A stretch of 64,000 bases of DNA. It comes from Prochlorococcus sp. AG-355-P18. GTDB taxonomy: Bacteria; Cyanobacteriota; Cyanobacteriia; PCC-6307; Cyanobiaceae. Shown in pieces: positions 19,640-30,066 of this stretch (the first letter of the stretch is position 1; each line of letters opens with the position of its first letter). The notes under the pieces were generated by a model that saw only the letters and a list, made by a program, of their open reading frames with translations, was not told the DNA's origin and searched no databases. The stretch lies in the NCBI GenBank assembly GCA_003280515.1, contig QCER01000002.1:62001-126000 (forward strand), in the 5' to 3' direction. The translations under genes were made by a program, and so were the position numbers.

Positions 19640-20647
19640 TTAACCCCATTTAATTAGGGCTGCACCCCAACTTAACCCAGCACCGAAACCACTTGTAGCA
19701 ATAATATCATTTTGTTTAATTCTATAATCTCTTACAGCCTCATCCATCATTAGTGGAATTGTTGCTGCTGATGTATTGCCATATTTTTCTAAATTACTAA
19801 GAATCTTTTCTCTGGGAATTTTTAACCTTTCTCCTACGGAATCTAATATTCTTTGATTAGCTTGATGCAGTAATAGCCAATCAACTTGATCAGAATTATA
19901 TTTCATTTTTTTTAACAACTTTTCAAGAATTAAGGGAACTTCTTTAACTGCAAATTTATAAACTTCCTGACCATTCATCTGAATTGGAGAAAAACCTCCA
20001 CTTAAAAAGTCAATTTCATCAACTATTGAATCCTTATTCTTTTTTGATGGAAGATTCAGAAAAGAACCCCTTCCCCCGTCAGTTCTCATATCAAAACCTA
20101 TAAAATTATCATATTCATTTGTGGCTTCAATTGCTAAAGCGCCGGCACCATCTCCAAAGAGAATACAACTTCTTCGATCATTCCAATCAACAAAACTTGA
20201 TAATTGATCCGCTCCAATAACAATAGCCCTTTTAAAACTACCCCCTTTTATAAATTGTGATGCTGTTATTAAGGCAAATAAAAAACCACTACAAGCTGCA
20301 GTTAAATCGAAAGCTACAGCATTAGCTGCCCCTAATTTAGCTTGAATGGATGGGGCTGATCCAAATAAATCATTAGGAGTAGAAGTAGCTAAAACAATCA
20401 AATCAATCGTTTTAATATCCCAATTAGCCATTTCTATAGCAGTCAGTGCAGCCTTATAACCCATCTCAGTAACATGTTCTTCTACACTAGAGATTCTTCT
20501 CTCAGAAATGCCAGTTCTAGATTGTATCCATTCATTGCTTGTATCAACCTTTTTACTAATTTTTTGATTGGTTAGGATTTGATCAGGTACATAACTTCCG
20601 CTTCCCTTGAATGACACTCCAATGTGATTAAAATTTATTCCTTCCAA
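19640..20647 (-). CDS. fabH: Beta-ketoacyl-ACP synthase III
   Basis: Condenses acetyl-CoA with malonyl-ACP to start fatty-acid synthesis. The catalytic Cys is in DLTAACSGFLFAL, near residues 112-124. His is in LLHQANQRI, and Asn is in YGNTSAATIP. The length of 335 residues is usual. It is downstream of plsX by about 50 bases and ahead of fabD by about 17 bases on the same strand. Confidence 0.95.
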   Translation of the reverse strand: MEGINFNHIGVSFKGSGSYVPDQILTNQKISKKVDTSNEWIQSRTGISERRISSVEEHVTEMGYKAALTAIEMANWDIKTIDLIVLATSTPNDLFGSAPSIQAKLGAANAVAFDLTAACSGFLFALITASQFIKGGSFKRAIVIGADQLSSFVDWNDRRSCILFGDGAGALAIEATNEYDNFIGFDMRTDGGRGSFLNLPSKKNKDSIVDEIDFLSGGFSPIQMNGQEVYKFAVKEVPLILEKLLKKMKYNSDQVDWLLLHQANQRILDSVGERLKIPREKILSNLEKYGNTSAATIPLMMDEAVRDYRIKQNDIIATSGFGAGLSWGAALIKWG

Positions 20648-20700
20648 AAGAATTTTTTAGTTACTTATATAAGTCAAACATAAATTTGACTCAATATGTT

Positions 20701-22119
20701 TTATGAATTTAAAACTTGAAGCTTTTGCAGTTGATTTAAATTGTCCATAACACCATGACTCACTGCAGAGTGAGCTAAGCGAAGAGCACTAACTACAGAT
20801 AAAGATTTGCTACTTCCATGACCAATAACGCAAATACCATTCACCCCAAGTAATAAAGCTCCTCCGTGTTCGGCATGATCTAACCTTTTCTTAATTCTGA
20901 GTAGATTACTTTTTAAAAAAGCTGAACCAACTTTACCTCGCCTTCCACGTGGCAGCTCAGATCTCAAAATATCTAATAAAACTCCTCCTACAGATTCAAG
21001 AAATTTCAATAATATATTTCCAGTAAATCCATCACAGACTACTACGTCGAAACTGCCTGATAATACATCTCGCCCTTCACAATTACCTCCAAAATCAAAA
21101 CTTTTTTCAGAAGATAATAATTCAAATGTTTTTAAAGATAAATCATTACCTTTACATTCTTCTTCTCCAATATTTAAAAGGCCAATTCTTGGTTTTTGTA
21201 CTTGTAGGACATCTTTTGCATAAATATTACCTAGAAGAGCAAATTGATGAAGATAAGATGGCTTGCAATCAGTATTTGCACCGACATCTAAAACTAATAC
21301 CGGACGAGTTTGATCCCTTGTTGGAAACAATGCTCCTATAGCTGGTCTCTCAATCCCTTTCAATCTCCCAATTCTAAATATGGCAGAAGCCATCATGGCG
21401 CCTGAATTGCCCGCTGAGTAGACAGCTTCAGCTTTATTATTTCTCACTAAATCCATTGCAACGTTTATACTTGCATTTTTCCTTTTTCTCACTGCGGTTG
21501 CTTCTTCATTCATACCAATAGGCTCTTCACTATCAACTAATTCAAGACGATTATTATCTATTTCATTTTCTAATAATTCTGCTAAACCATTTTTATCTGC
21601 TGCATCTTTAACTTTTTCAATTTTGCCGACAAACTTTATATTTATTGGAAATCTACTTATTGCCTCTAGGCAACCCTCAAGAATTGGACCAGGAGCATAA
21701 TCTCCACCCATCCCATCAACTGCGATCCAGATTCTTTTAGAGTGAGATTCCTCCACTTTATCTGAGATATTATCGTTATTTTGTAATCTTTTTAATGGGT
21801 CAAAAACTAATGGCTGTAATGTATTTTTAGCTATTGAACTAGCATTAGAAACCACACTACTAGCAGTATTAACAACAGATTCAGCACTTGAAACTACATT
21901 ACCTGCAACATTACCCGCAACATTACTGGCAACATTACTAGCTGTGGTTACTACTGATCCAGCACCAGAAACCATATTACCGGCGACATTACTAGCAGTT
22001 GCTGCAGAACTTGCAGCAGTATCAACTATAGAAGTCACAGCCGAATTTCTTTTATACCAAATAACTAATCTTCTAATAGCTCTGGACTTATTAATTTTTT
22101 GCGCAGATTCTTTCCCCAT
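20701..22119 (-). CDS. plsX: Phosphate acyltransferase PlsX with an N-terminal repeat extension
   Basis: Converts acyl-ACP to acyl-phosphate for glycerolipid synthesis. The normal PlsX core starts near residue 129 (IWIAVDGMGGDYAPGP) and runs to the end, with SAGNSGAMMASA and the C-terminal GHGSSKSLSVVSALRLA region. The first 128 residues are extra. A basic start (KSRAIRRLVIWYKR) leads into a stretch at about 27-98 made almost only of Ala, Ser, Val, Asn, Thr and Gly in short repeats. The frame is open throughout and its ATG directly abuts the rpaB stop, so the extension is probably translated. See the finding on this region. Confidence 0.93.
   Translation of the reverse strand: MGKESAQKINKSRAIRRLVIWYKRNSAVTSIVDTAASSAATASNVAGNMVSGAGSVVTTASNVASNVAGNVAGNVVSSAESVVNTASSVVSNASSIAKNTLQPLVFDPLKRLQNNDNISDKVEESHSKRIWIAVDGMGGDYAPGPILEGCLEAISRFPINIKFVGKIEKVKDAADKNGLAELLENEIDNNRLELVDSEEPIGMNEEATAVRKRKNASINVAMDLVRNNKAEAVYSAGNSGAMMASAIFRIGRLKGIERPAIGALFPTRDQTRPVLVLDVGANTDCKPSYLHQFALLGNIYAKDVLQVQKPRIGLLNIGEEECKGNDLSLKTFELLSSEKSFDFGGNCEGRDVLSGSFDVVVCDGFTGNILLKFLESVGGVLLDILRSELPRGRRGKVGSAFLKSNLLRIKKRLDHAEHGGALLLGVNGICVIGHGSSKSLSVVSALRLAHSAVSHGVMDNLNQLQKLQVLNS
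21902..21937. repeat. 12-base tandem repeat inside plsX
   Basis: Three consecutive 12-base units sharing GCAACATTA (from 21902, 21914 and 21926) encode the repeated Asn-Val-Ala-Gly/Ser blocks of the PlsX extension. A related GGCGACATTA unit recurs near 21975. The unit keeps the reading frame, so copy number can change without breaking plsX. Confidence 0.75.
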
Positions 22120-22866
22120 TTATTTACCATCAAAAGGAGCAATATCAACAATCCTTTGAAAAAGATATCCTGTACCCCTTGCTGTCAAAATCAATTCAGG
22201 ATTTGCAGGATCAGCCTCCAGTTTTGATCTTAATCTTGATATATGAACATCCACGACTCGTGTATCAACATGTCTTTCGGGAGTATATCCCCAAACTTCT
22301 TTCAAAATCTCTCCCCTACTAAATGGCTCTCCTGATCTACTTACCAAAAGCTCTAAGAGACTAAATTCCATACCAGTTAATCTAATTCTCTCATCACTTT
22401 TAAAAACTTGTCTTCGATTTGTATCAATTTTTATATCAGTAACCAAAATCAATCCTGAATTAGGCATTCCAGGGATTTGTTCTTTATCAATTCTTCTGAG
22501 TACGCATCTAATTCTAGCTTCTAACTCCTTTGGGCTAAATGGTTTTACTACATAATCATCAGCTCCTAATTCTAAACCAGTTATCCTATCTGCAACATCT
22601 CCTAATGCAGTTAACATAACAATTGGAACATCAGAATCTTTCCTCAATTCTTGACAAACTCCATAACCATCTAGCTTTGGCATCATAACGTCAAGCACTA
22701 CTAAATCAGGTTCATAATCCTTAAATAACTTTAGTGCCTCTTTACCATCACTTGCAGTTACAACTTTGTAGCCAATCATGGAGAGACGTGTCTCCAGAAT
22801 TCTTCTAATACTTGCCTCGTCATCTGCGACAAGTATAGTTTCTTTAGTTTGACTAGATAGAGCCAT
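22120..22866 (-). CDS. rpaB: OmpR-type response regulator RpaB (Ycf27)
   Basis: Essential cyanobacterial light/redox regulator that binds HLR1 sites of photosystem and high-light genes. The receiver domain covers residues about 11-125, with LVADDEAS (acidic pocket), LVVLDVMMPKLDG (phospho-Asp) and the Lys in YVVKPF. The winged-helix output domain is at about 145-240, with SFDL-type recognition in RHVDTRVVDVHISRLRSKLE. The sequence matches the RpaB/Ycf27 type rather than RpaA. It is divergent from radA and directly upstream of plsX, with no gap. Confidence 0.93.
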   Translation of the reverse strand: MALSSQTKETILVADDEASIRRILETRLSMIGYKVVTASDGKEALKLFKDYEPDLVVLDVMMPKLDGYGVCQELRKDSDVPIVMLTALGDVADRITGLELGADDYVVKPFSPKELEARIRCVLRRIDKEQIPGMPNSGLILVTDIKIDTNRRQVFKSDERIRLTGMEFSLLELLVSRSGEPFSRGEILKEVWGYTPERHVDTRVVDVHISRLRSKLEADPANPELILTARGTGYLFQRIVDIAPFDGK

Positions 22867-22973
22867 TTGTTTCTATTAGCTAATCAGTAAGAGAATTTAT
22901 TATTAACCTAATCTAACTTGTAGAGGGGCAATATCCCAAACATTCTAGTTCCATTACTTCATTCAGAAACTTA

Positions 22974-24335
22974 ATGTCTAGCAAATTATCGATTTTTATT
23001 TGTCAGAATTGCGGATCTGAAACTTCTCAATACTTTGGTAAATGCCTGAATTGCAACTCATGGAATTCCATTGTTGAAGAAATAAAAAGTAAAAGCTATA
23101 AATATCAAGAAAAAAAAAATATAAAAAATAGTAAAAAGTCTATACCTTTTAATGAGATCTCATCAAAAAAAATATCAAGATTTACGAGTGGTTTTAAAGA
23201 ATTTGATCGTGTTCTTGGAGGTGGAATAGTACCTGGATCTGTTGTTTTACTTGGAGGAGAACCAGGCATAGGTAAAAGCACAATAGTTCTTCAATCAGCA
23301 GGAAAAATATCTCTCAATGAGAAAGTTTTATATATAACTGCAGAGGAATCATTAGAACAAGTAAAAATTAGATGGGAAAGATTAAAGCAAAACAGTATTG
23401 ATTTAAAAATTTTTGCAGAAACTAATTTGTCCCTAATTATTGAAGAGATCAAACGTGTAAATCCAAGTTTCGCAATTATTGATAGTATTCAAGCCATCCA
23501 TAATCATGAAATGGAAAGTTCGCCAGGATCGGTTTCTCAAGTTAGAGAATGTTCGTCAGAGTTACAAACTCTAGCCAAAGAACATAATATTGCGATTCTA
23601 ATAATTGGTCATGTAACCAAAGGTGGTGCTTTAGCTGGCCCTAAAACTCTTGAGCATTTAGTTGATACAGTAATAAACTTTGAAGGAGATAATATTTCAT
23701 CTCATAGATTATTAAGAAGTATAAAAAATCGATTTGGATCGACCTTTGAAATTGGAATTTTTGAAATGGTTGAAGAGGGTTTGCGAGAGATAAAAAACCC
23801 AAGTTCAATTTTTACAAATAAAGAAAATATTGCAGGTGTAACAACTACGATTACAAACGAAGGTACTCGACCATTAGCAGTTGATATACAAGCACTGGTA
23901 AATAAAACTTTCTACAGTAACCCTAGACGAACTACAACTGGAATTAGCATAAATAGATTACATCAAATTCTTGCTGTTATTGAAAAACACGTAGGGATAA
24001 AATTATCTGAATTTGATTGTTATATAGCTACTGGTGGAGGTTTTGAGATTAATGATCCCTCCTCTGACTTAGGAGTCGCAATATCAATTTTATCAAGTTT
24101 GAAAAACATTGCTCCTTTGGCTAGTACCTCATTTATTGGGGAATTGGGCTTGAGCGGTCAAGTTAGAAAATCGAATAACCTTCGTAAAAAAATAGAAGAA
24201 GCTATAAGATTAGGAATCAAAAATGTCGTAGTGCCAAAATTAGAGGAGGAACTAAATAATGATTTTCAAAATTTAATAAATATTAAACAGATATCCAATA
24301 TTAAAGAAGCAGTTGATTTTTCTTTATCAAAATAA
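22974..24335 (+). CDS. radA: DNA repair protein RadA (Sms)
   Basis: Recombination helicase-like ATPase acting on branched intermediates. The N-terminal zinc finger uses C10, C13, C24 and C27. Walker A is GGEPGIGKST near residues 93-102. The RadA-specific KNRFGST motif follows at about residue 258, then a C-terminal Lon-protease-like domain (SSDLGVAISILSSL). Its 453 residues match the usual length. Confidence 0.95.
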   Translation: MSSKLSIFICQNCGSETSQYFGKCLNCNSWNSIVEEIKSKSYKYQEKKNIKNSKKSIPFNEISSKKISRFTSGFKEFDRVLGGGIVPGSVVLLGGEPGIGKSTIVLQSAGKISLNEKVLYITAEESLEQVKIRWERLKQNSIDLKIFAETNLSLIIEEIKRVNPSFAIIDSIQAIHNHEMESSPGSVSQVRECSSELQTLAKEHNIAILIIGHVTKGGALAGPKTLEHLVDTVINFEGDNISSHRLLRSIKNRFGSTFEIGIFEMVEEGLREIKNPSSIFTNKENIAGVTTTITNEGTRPLAVDIQALVNKTFYSNPRRTTTGISINRLHQILAVIEKHVGIKLSEFDCYIATGGGFEINDPSSDLGVAISILSSLKNIAPLASTSFIGELGLSGQVRKSNNLRKKIEEAIRLGIKNVVVPKLEEELNNDFQNLINIKQISNIKEAVDFSLSK

Positions 24336-24339
24336 ATAA

Positions 24340-24861
24340 TCAAAGGTACATATCAATCGAGCTTCTGCCTGAGTTTTTCAACCAATTCTCAATATCTAGA
24401 TAACCGCCTGGATAAAGCCTCACTGCTTTAGACCAGACTTCAGCAGCTTTATCAAACCAAATATCTCTCTGATCTAAATCACCATTTTGCTCAGCATATC
24501 TTCCCCTTTTTTCATAAATTAAACCTATATTTTTAAGGCATGATGGCTGTTTAGGATTTTCTACTAATGCTTTTTCATAAGTTTCAATAGACAAATCCTC
24601 TTCACCATTACTCATATAAATAATTGCCATATTTTTTAAAGTCTCACCTCTATCAATTTTATTTTCTTCAAGCAATAAACTTTCTTTGTAATACTCTAAT
24701 GCTTCCGAATAATCCCCATTATTTTGTGCAGCCAAACCATCTCTGTAATAAATATATGCCTTTTTTTCTTTCTCAGCGATAGGCATTATTTTTACAATAG
24801 ATTCAGCAATTACAGTAAAAGCTTTATCAATAAAATTGTCTCTGTTTTGATTACTAGGCAC
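24340..24861 (-). CDS. ycf3: Photosystem I assembly protein Ycf3
   Basis: TPR protein that helps assemble PSI on the thylakoid surface. I place the start at GTG 24861, giving 173 residues beginning with (M)[19 protein letters not shown], the typical Ycf3 N terminus. The frame upstream to 24954 would add 31 hydrophobic residues with no family match. Three TPR units are visible: [20 protein letters not shown], then [20 protein letters not shown], then [16 protein letters not shown]. It is convergent with radA (four bases) and divergent from the P-type ATPase. A TATATT at 24888-24883 could be its -10 box. Confidence 0.93.
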   Translation of the reverse strand: MPSNQNRDNFIDKAFTVIAESIVKIMPIAEKEKKAYIYYRDGLAAQNNGDYSEALEYYKESLLLEENKIDRGETLKNMAIIYMSNGEEDLSIETYEKALVENPKQPSCLKNIGLIYEKRGRYAEQNGDLDQRDIWFDKAAEVWSKAVRLYPGGYLDIENWLKNSGRSSIDMYL

Positions 24862-24973
24862 TGCTCTAAATCTAATAAAAATAATATAGTAATTTAAAAA
24901 ATAACTATTTAAAAAGTCTATTACATTTATTATTATAGTTAAAAAAAAGGTCAAGCATTAATTTGCTTCTATC

Positions 24974-27277
24974 GTGAAAAATATGAAAAGCATTCAATTA
25001 AACGTTACAGGAATGAAGTGCGGGGGTTGCGTTAGTACTGTTGAAAAAATATTAAATAATTCTGATGGTATTGAAAATGTTTCTGTTAACTTGCTCACTA
25101 AAAGTGCATATTTTGAAATTACCCAGAAACATATAGAAATAGAAAAAGTTCTCGAAAATCTTAAAGAGAATGGTTTCCCTTCAAAGATTTACATAAATGA
25201 TTTTTCAAAAAAAATAAATAAAGCAGAATTAGAAAAAAAAAAGAACTGGAATAATCAATGGAAAAAACTTACTTTTGCCCTATTACTTTTGTTATTTTCA
25301 GGTTTAGGTCATCTGGCAGAAGGAAGATATATAAATTTTCCAATATTAGGCAATATATTTTTTCACGCTTCATTGGCAACGTTAGCTCTATTATTTCCAG
25401 GTAGAGAAATAATTATTAATGGATTTAAATCATTTATTAAGAACCATCCCGATATGGATTCTCTAGTAGCTCTTGGAGTAATTAGTGCATATACAACAAG
25501 TCTTCTATCCTTAATATTTCCTACCACTGGTTTTCCTTGTTTTTTTAATGAACCAGTTATGCTGTTAGGCTTCATCCTGATTGGGCGTTTCTTAGAAGAA
25601 AGAGCTAGATATCAAACTGGTTCATCCATTGGAGAATTATTAGATCTTCAACCTGAAATGGCAAATATCTACACAGAAGACAATCAAATAAAGTCAATAA
25701 GAGTAAATACTTTAAGACCTGATCAAGAGATTCAAGTTTTAGCAGGAGACAGAGTGCCTGCTGACTGCATTGTTACCCGAGGTACTTCATATATTGATGT
25801 TTCACATATTACTGGAGAATCGAAACCTATTGAAGTAAAAGAAGGCGAAAATCTATCTAGTGGGTCTTTAAATCTTAATTCAACTTTAAGACTTAAAGTA
25901 CAAAGGGTCGGAGGAGATTCTTCTCTTGCAAAACTAGTAAATCTTATTGAGTCCGTAAACGCTAGAAAACCTCGTATTCAAAGAATTGCTGATGAAATTG
26001 CTGGCAAATTTACTTACTTTGTACTTATTTTTGCTGCGCTAACTTTCTTCTTTTGGTGGAAGGGGGCACAAAACATTTGGCCTGATTTATTAAGTCATCA
26101 TTATGACTTCATCACTCACTCAAGCCACACACTTCATAGTTCGCTTGGTAGTAATGCTGAGAATTTTCTGAGTTTAGCAATTCAATTATCAATTGCTGTT
26201 TTAGTAATAGCTTGTCCTTGCGCATTAGGTTTAGCCACCCCAACTGTAATTACTGTCGCATCAGGTAAAGCAGCAAAAAAAGGGATTTTATTTAAAGGCG
26301 GAGACAAAATAGAGATGGCTTCAAAAATTAATCACATTATTTTTGACAAAACAGGTACCTTAACAAAAGGCAAGCCTTTCATTGTTGATTATAAAAATAA
26401 TCATAACCATTCATTTTTATTAAAAATAGCTGCCAGTTTAGAAAAGGAAAGCAGGCATCCAATCGCAGATGCCTTAGTTGATGAGGCAAAAAAACAAAAT
26501 TTAAGTTTATTTCCAATAAAAAGAATTTTCACTTATTCAGGTCGAGGTATTTCTGGAGAACTTGAGTCAATTGATGGACTTATTAATATTGGCAATATTG
26601 AATGGCTACAAAGTAAAGGAATAACTATTGATGGTGATGCAAAAAAAGTCATCGACAATGAAGAAACAAAAACAAACACTTTAATCGGAGTAAGTATCAA
26701 AGATAAGTTATTAGGCTTTATTTTGCTTGGAGATTTACTCAGAGATGACTCAATTAGAACAGTTCAAAATTTGAGAGAAAACAAATTTAAAATTAATATT
26801 TTAAGTGGAGATAGGAGACAAACAGTTTTAGCTTTAGCAAAAAAAATCGGTTGTAAAGAAACGGAAGTAAAATGGGATCTTCTTCCTGAAATGAAGCTAA
26901 AGACTATAGAAAATTTAAAAATTAATAATAAAGTAGCAATGATTGGTGATGGTATTAACGATGTCCCAGCCTTAGCATCCTCAGACTTAGGAGTTGCAGT
27001 GGGATCAGGGACTCAAATAGCCAAAGCAAATGCAGATGTAGTTTTAATGGGAGATCAACTTAATGGATTACCCTACGCCTTCAATCTTGCAAAAAGAACT
27101 ATTAGAAAAATAAAGCAAAATCTAACATGGGCTTTTGGCTACAACTTACTAGCTATACCTTTAGCCGCCGGCATTTTATTCCCTAAATACGGTATTCTTC
27201 TTACTCCCTCAATAGCAGCTTTATTGATGGCTATTAGCTCTATTACAGTTGTTGTTAATGCTTTATCTTTGGATTAA
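24974..27277 (+). CDS. P1B-type heavy-metal ATPase (copper class)
   Basis: Cation pump of the CPx type, most like cyanobacterial PacS/CtaA, which move Cu(I) to or across thylakoid membranes. The N-terminal HMA domain has GMKCGGC at residues 13-19, with the middle position Gly-Gly where most have x-x. The transmembrane metal site is CPC near residue 414, TGES is in the actuator domain, and DKTGTLTKG near residue 458 holds the phosphorylated Asp. GDGINDVPAL is also present. The 767 residues include about eight membrane helices. GTG at 24974 is used; ATG at 24983 is an alternative. It precedes tmk with no gap. Confidence 0.92.
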   Translation: MKNMKSIQLNVTGMKCGGCVSTVEKILNNSDGIENVSVNLLTKSAYFEITQKHIEIEKVLENLKENGFPSKIYINDFSKKINKAELEKKKNWNNQWKKLTFALLLLLFSGLGHLAEGRYINFPILGNIFFHASLATLALLFPGREIIINGFKSFIKNHPDMDSLVALGVISAYTTSLLSLIFPTTGFPCFFNEPVMLLGFILIGRFLEERARYQTGSSIGELLDLQPEMANIYTEDNQIKSIRVNTLRPDQEIQVLAGDRVPADCIVTRGTSYIDVSHITGESKPIEVKEGENLSSGSLNLNSTLRLKVQRVGGDSSLAKLVNLIESVNARKPRIQRIADEIAGKFTYFVLIFAALTFFFWWKGAQNIWPDLLSHHYDFITHSSHTLHSSLGSNAENFLSLAIQLSIAVLVIACPCALGLATPTVITVASGKAAKKGILFKGGDKIEMASKINHIIFDKTGTLTKGKPFIVDYKNNHNHSFLLKIAASLEKESRHPIADALVDEAKKQNLSLFPIKRIFTYSGRGISGELESIDGLINIGNIEWLQSKGITIDGDAKKVIDNEETKTNTLIGVSIKDKLLGFILLGDLLRDDSIRTVQNLRENKFKINILSGDRRQTVLALAKKIGCKETEVKWDLLPEMKLKTIENLKINNKVAMIGDGINDVPALASSDLGVAVGSGTQIAKANADVVLMGDQLNGLPYAFNLAKRTIRKIKQNLTWAFGYNLLAIPLAAGILFPKYGILLTPSIAALLMAISSITVVVNALSLD

Positions 27278-27916
27278 ATGAAAGGAAAATTTATCGTTAT
27301 TGAAGGTATCGATGGATGTGGTAAAACTACCCAAATAGATGAACTATCAAAATGGCTACCTAATAGTGGTCTAATAAAAAAAGGGTCTAAATTAATCACA
27401 ACTAGAGAGCCTGGAGGCAGTCTTTTAGGTAAAAAACTTAGAGGACTGATTCTTGATAATAATGAAAATAACAAGCCTTCATCTCTGGCGGAATTATTGC
27501 TTTATTCAGCGGATAGAGCTGAACACGTTTCCAAAATTATTTCACCTGCCTTAAATAACAATGATTGGGTAATAAGTGATAGATTTTCCGATTCCACCCT
27601 TGCTTATCAAGGTTATGGAAGAAATATAAATTTAGAAATAATTAAAAATATTGAATCTATTGTCTGTCAAGGAGCATCTCCTGATCTAACTTTTTTCTTA
27701 GAAATTTCTCCAGAAGAGAGCATATTCCGAAGAAAAAATGAAATTCCAGATAGAATAGAATCAGAAGGTGTTAAATTTTTAGAAAAAGTAAATGAGGGCT
27801 TCAAAATAATTGCTCGACAAAAAAATTGGAAAGTAATATCTGCCTCACAAAATATTAAAACTATTTCTAATCAAATAAAAGAAACTCTACTTAACAACTT
27901 TTCTAGTAACAAATGA
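27278..27916 (+). CDS. tmk: Thymidylate kinase
   Basis: Phosphorylates dTMP to dTDP. The P-loop [12 protein letters not shown] is at residues 8-19, the DR(Y/F/H) motif is [15 protein letters not shown], and the LID region follows near [14 protein letters not shown]. The length of 212 residues is normal. The ATG follows the ATPase stop directly, and the last four bases overlap holB. The product pairs functionally with the replication gene next to it. Confidence 0.94.
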   Translation: MKGKFIVIEGIDGCGKTTQIDELSKWLPNSGLIKKGSKLITTREPGGSLLGKKLRGLILDNNENNKPSSLAELLLYSADRAEHVSKIISPALNNNDWVISDRFSDSTLAYQGYGRNINLEIIKNIESIVCQGASPDLTFFLEISPEESIFRRKNEIPDRIESEGVKFLEKVNEGFKIIARQKNWKVISASQNIKTISNQIKETLLNNFSSNK

Positions 27917-28875
27917 TTGAGGTTAAAAAAAATAATTTTTTGTTTAATGAAGAAGTCAATACCTGTCTTAATAATATAATTCAAAAGCAATCATTTGCTA
28001 ATGGTTATATATTTTATGGTCCTGAAGGAGTAGGTAAAAAGCAAACTGCTCTTCTATTTGTAAAAGAGATTTTCAAACAATATTCACAAGACGATAATGT
28101 TGAAGAGAAAATTACCAACAATAACCATCCTGATTTTTTAATGATCGAACCGGAGTCCCTTTTGGTTCCTAAAAGTTCTGGAAGTCCCGATCTTGGAAAA
28201 ACAATTAAGAGTGGATCTGAGATTATTAAAATTGCTCAAATACGTAATATCAAAACCTTTCTTAGTCAAAAATCAATAACCTCAGAAAAAAAAATTGTTT
28301 TAATTATTGATGCACACCTCCTAAACGAAGCAGCCTCAAATTGCCTTTTAAAAACCTTAGAAGAACCTAGTAACGGCATTTTTATTTTATTAACATCTAA
28401 ATTAAACCTTCTCTTAGATACGATCATCTCGAGATGTCAAATCCTCAGATTTCGATCCTTTTCTAATAAACAAATAGAATCCTTTTTAAAAGAATATTTA
28501 GATACTTCACAATTAAAGTTTAATACAAAATTAAATTTTGAAGATTTAATAAATTCTGCAAATGGATCTCCAAATCAATTATTGAAAAATATTGAAATTT
28601 GGAATTATTTTTCAGATGAAATTATAAATAAATTAGATTCCCCAATAAAAGATAGTCTAGAAATATTAGAAATATCTAAATCAATTTCTGATAAATTGGA
28701 AATTTATCAACAGATTTGTCTAGTAAATTTAATTCAAACTATTTGGTGGAACAATACAAAAAATATTGGTTTAGTTAAAAAACTTGAAAATTTAAAATAC
28801 CTCCTAAGAAAAAACATCCAACCAAGGTTGGCATGGGAAATTACATTTTTGAAAATTTCAATGGAAGATGTATGA
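27913..28875 (+). CDS. holB: DNA polymerase III delta' subunit
   Basis: Clamp-loader subunit of the replicative polymerase. The degenerate Walker [10 protein letters not shown] lies near residues 36-44, with the Walker B-like [25 protein letters not shown] and the SRC sensor (ISRCQILRF). The 320 residues match the family. It is translationally linked to tmk by a four-base overlap and converges with rpaA. A seven-pair inverted repeat (28876-28882 with 28893-28899) lies over the two stops. Confidence 0.88.
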   Translation: MIEVKKNNFLFNEEVNTCLNNIIQKQSFANGYIFYGPEGVGKKQTALLFVKEIFKQYSQDDNVEEKITNNNHPDFLMIEPESLLVPKSSGSPDLGKTIKSGSEIIKIAQIRNIKTFLSQKSITSEKKIVLIIDAHLLNEAASNCLLKTLEEPSNGIFILLTSKLNLLLDTIISRCQILRFRSFSNKQIESFLKEYLDTSQLKFNTKLNFEDLINSANGSPNQLLKNIEIWNYFSDEIINKLDSPIKDSLEILEISKSISDKLEIYQQICLVNLIQTIWWNNTKNIGLVKKLENLKYLLRKNIQPRLAWEITFLKISMEDV

Positions 28876-28877
28876 GA

Positions 28878-29660
28878 TTAATCTGCTGCAGAATTAATCA
28901 AATCAGGATTTCTCGTTTGAATAAACTCTTGCCTAGCAGTTTCCACTTGAGAACCGATAGGTAACTCAAGACAATATCCAGCTCCATATACAGTTTTGAT
29001 GTAAATAGGTTTACGTGGATCGGGTTCTAGTTTAGTCCGTAGGTGTCTAATATGAACTCTTATTGTCTCAATATCGTCATCAGGTTCATATCCCCATACT
29101 TCTTTAAGAATTAAAGCCGGTGATACAGTTTGACCATGCCTCTGCAAAAGACAATGAAGCAGTTCAAATTCAAGATGCGTTAATCTAACAGGAGATTCAA
29201 ACCAGATAGCTTCAAATCTTTCCGGAACAAGAGTTAGAGGCCCATAATTTAGTATTTCTTGCTGGTTACTAGAATTCAATTGTGCTCTGTTGGTTCTTCT
29301 TAATAAAGCTTTTATGCGAACATATAGTTCTTCAAGATCAAATGGTTTAGTAATGTAATCATCTGCTCCAGAATTAAACCCAGTTACTTTATCTTTTAAA
29401 CCACCTAATGCAGTAATCATCAAAATTGGGATATTTGATGTTCTTTCATCTCTTCTGAGTCTCTGGCATAAAGTTAATCCATCAACACTTGGCAACATTA
29501 AATCTAAAAGTATTAAATCTGGTGAATATTGAAGGGCTAACGCTTGTCCTTTAATTCCGTCTTCAGCTTTTTGTACATCGAAACCAGAATGTTCTAAATG
29601 CTTAGCCACCAAATCACGCATATCACGATCGTCTTCAATTAAAAGGATTGAAATTTTCAT
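28878..29660 (-). CDS. rpaA: OmpR-type response regulator RpaA
   Basis: Clock-output and light-response regulator of cyanobacteria, normally phosphorylated through SasA. The receiver domain at residues 1-120 contains [22 protein letters not shown] and [10 protein letters not shown]. The output domain contains [19 protein letters not shown] and the unusually conserved [20 protein letters not shown], typical of RpaA. The C-terminal tail ends [11 protein letters not shown] long AT-rich upstream region (29661-30066) may carry its promoter. Confidence 0.94.
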   Translation of the reverse strand: MKISILLIEDDRDMRDLVAKHLEHSGFDVQKAEDGIKGQALALQYSPDLILLDLMLPSVDGLTLCQRLRRDERTSNIPILMITALGGLKDKVTGFNSGADDYITKPFDLEELYVRIKALLRRTNRAQLNSSNQQEILNYGPLTLVPERFEAIWFESPVRLTHLEFELLHCLLQRHGQTVSPALILKEVWGYEPDDDIETIRVHIRHLRTKLEPDPRKPIYIKTVYGAGYCLELPIGSQVETARQEFIQTRNPDLINSAAD

Positions 29661-30066
29661 ATTTATAAACTATTAAATTAAAGTTAAGTTTTGGTATTAT
29701 GATTCTCTCAAGAATTTATAAACATTGCTGAATTAGTGTAAACAATTTTATCAATTAGATTTATCAAATAATTCAATCACTGCAATGGATTAAACAGAAA
29801 TTGATAATTTTAAAATAACTTAAATTTCACAATTTCTTTCGATTTTATTCACTTTTTCTTAATATTTTTAAGAATATCAGGAAATTATTTATTAAATTTG
29901 GATAAATATTCAATTCAATTTACCGTTGTAATAGGTAATTGAAAAATAAAATTAGATTGGGATACTTAGTTCTCAGAGTTCATTTAACTAATCTAAAAGT
30001 TTTTTGATTTCGTATTAGTGTTGAAACTAATAATTCTGTTTATATTAAAAAAAATTTTAAATATCT
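29661..30066. other. 406-base AT-rich intergenic region
   Basis: Lies upstream of both rpaA (minus) and a 119-residue gene (plus). Only very short frames are present and none looks protein-like. No strong hairpin was seen. It is the probable control region for both genes. No perfect -35/-10 pair could be fixed by eye. Confidence 0.6.

Noticed and set aside
24862..24954. Hydrophobic N-terminal extension of Ycf3
   Set aside because: Ycf3 starts at the PSNQNRDNF region; a GTG at 24861 fits, and a -10-like TATATT lies inside the would-be extension.
28876..28899. Seven-pair inverted repeat at the holB/rpaA junction as a bidirectional terminator
   Set aside because: No T run on either side and it overlaps both stops; recorded only as a possible hairpin.
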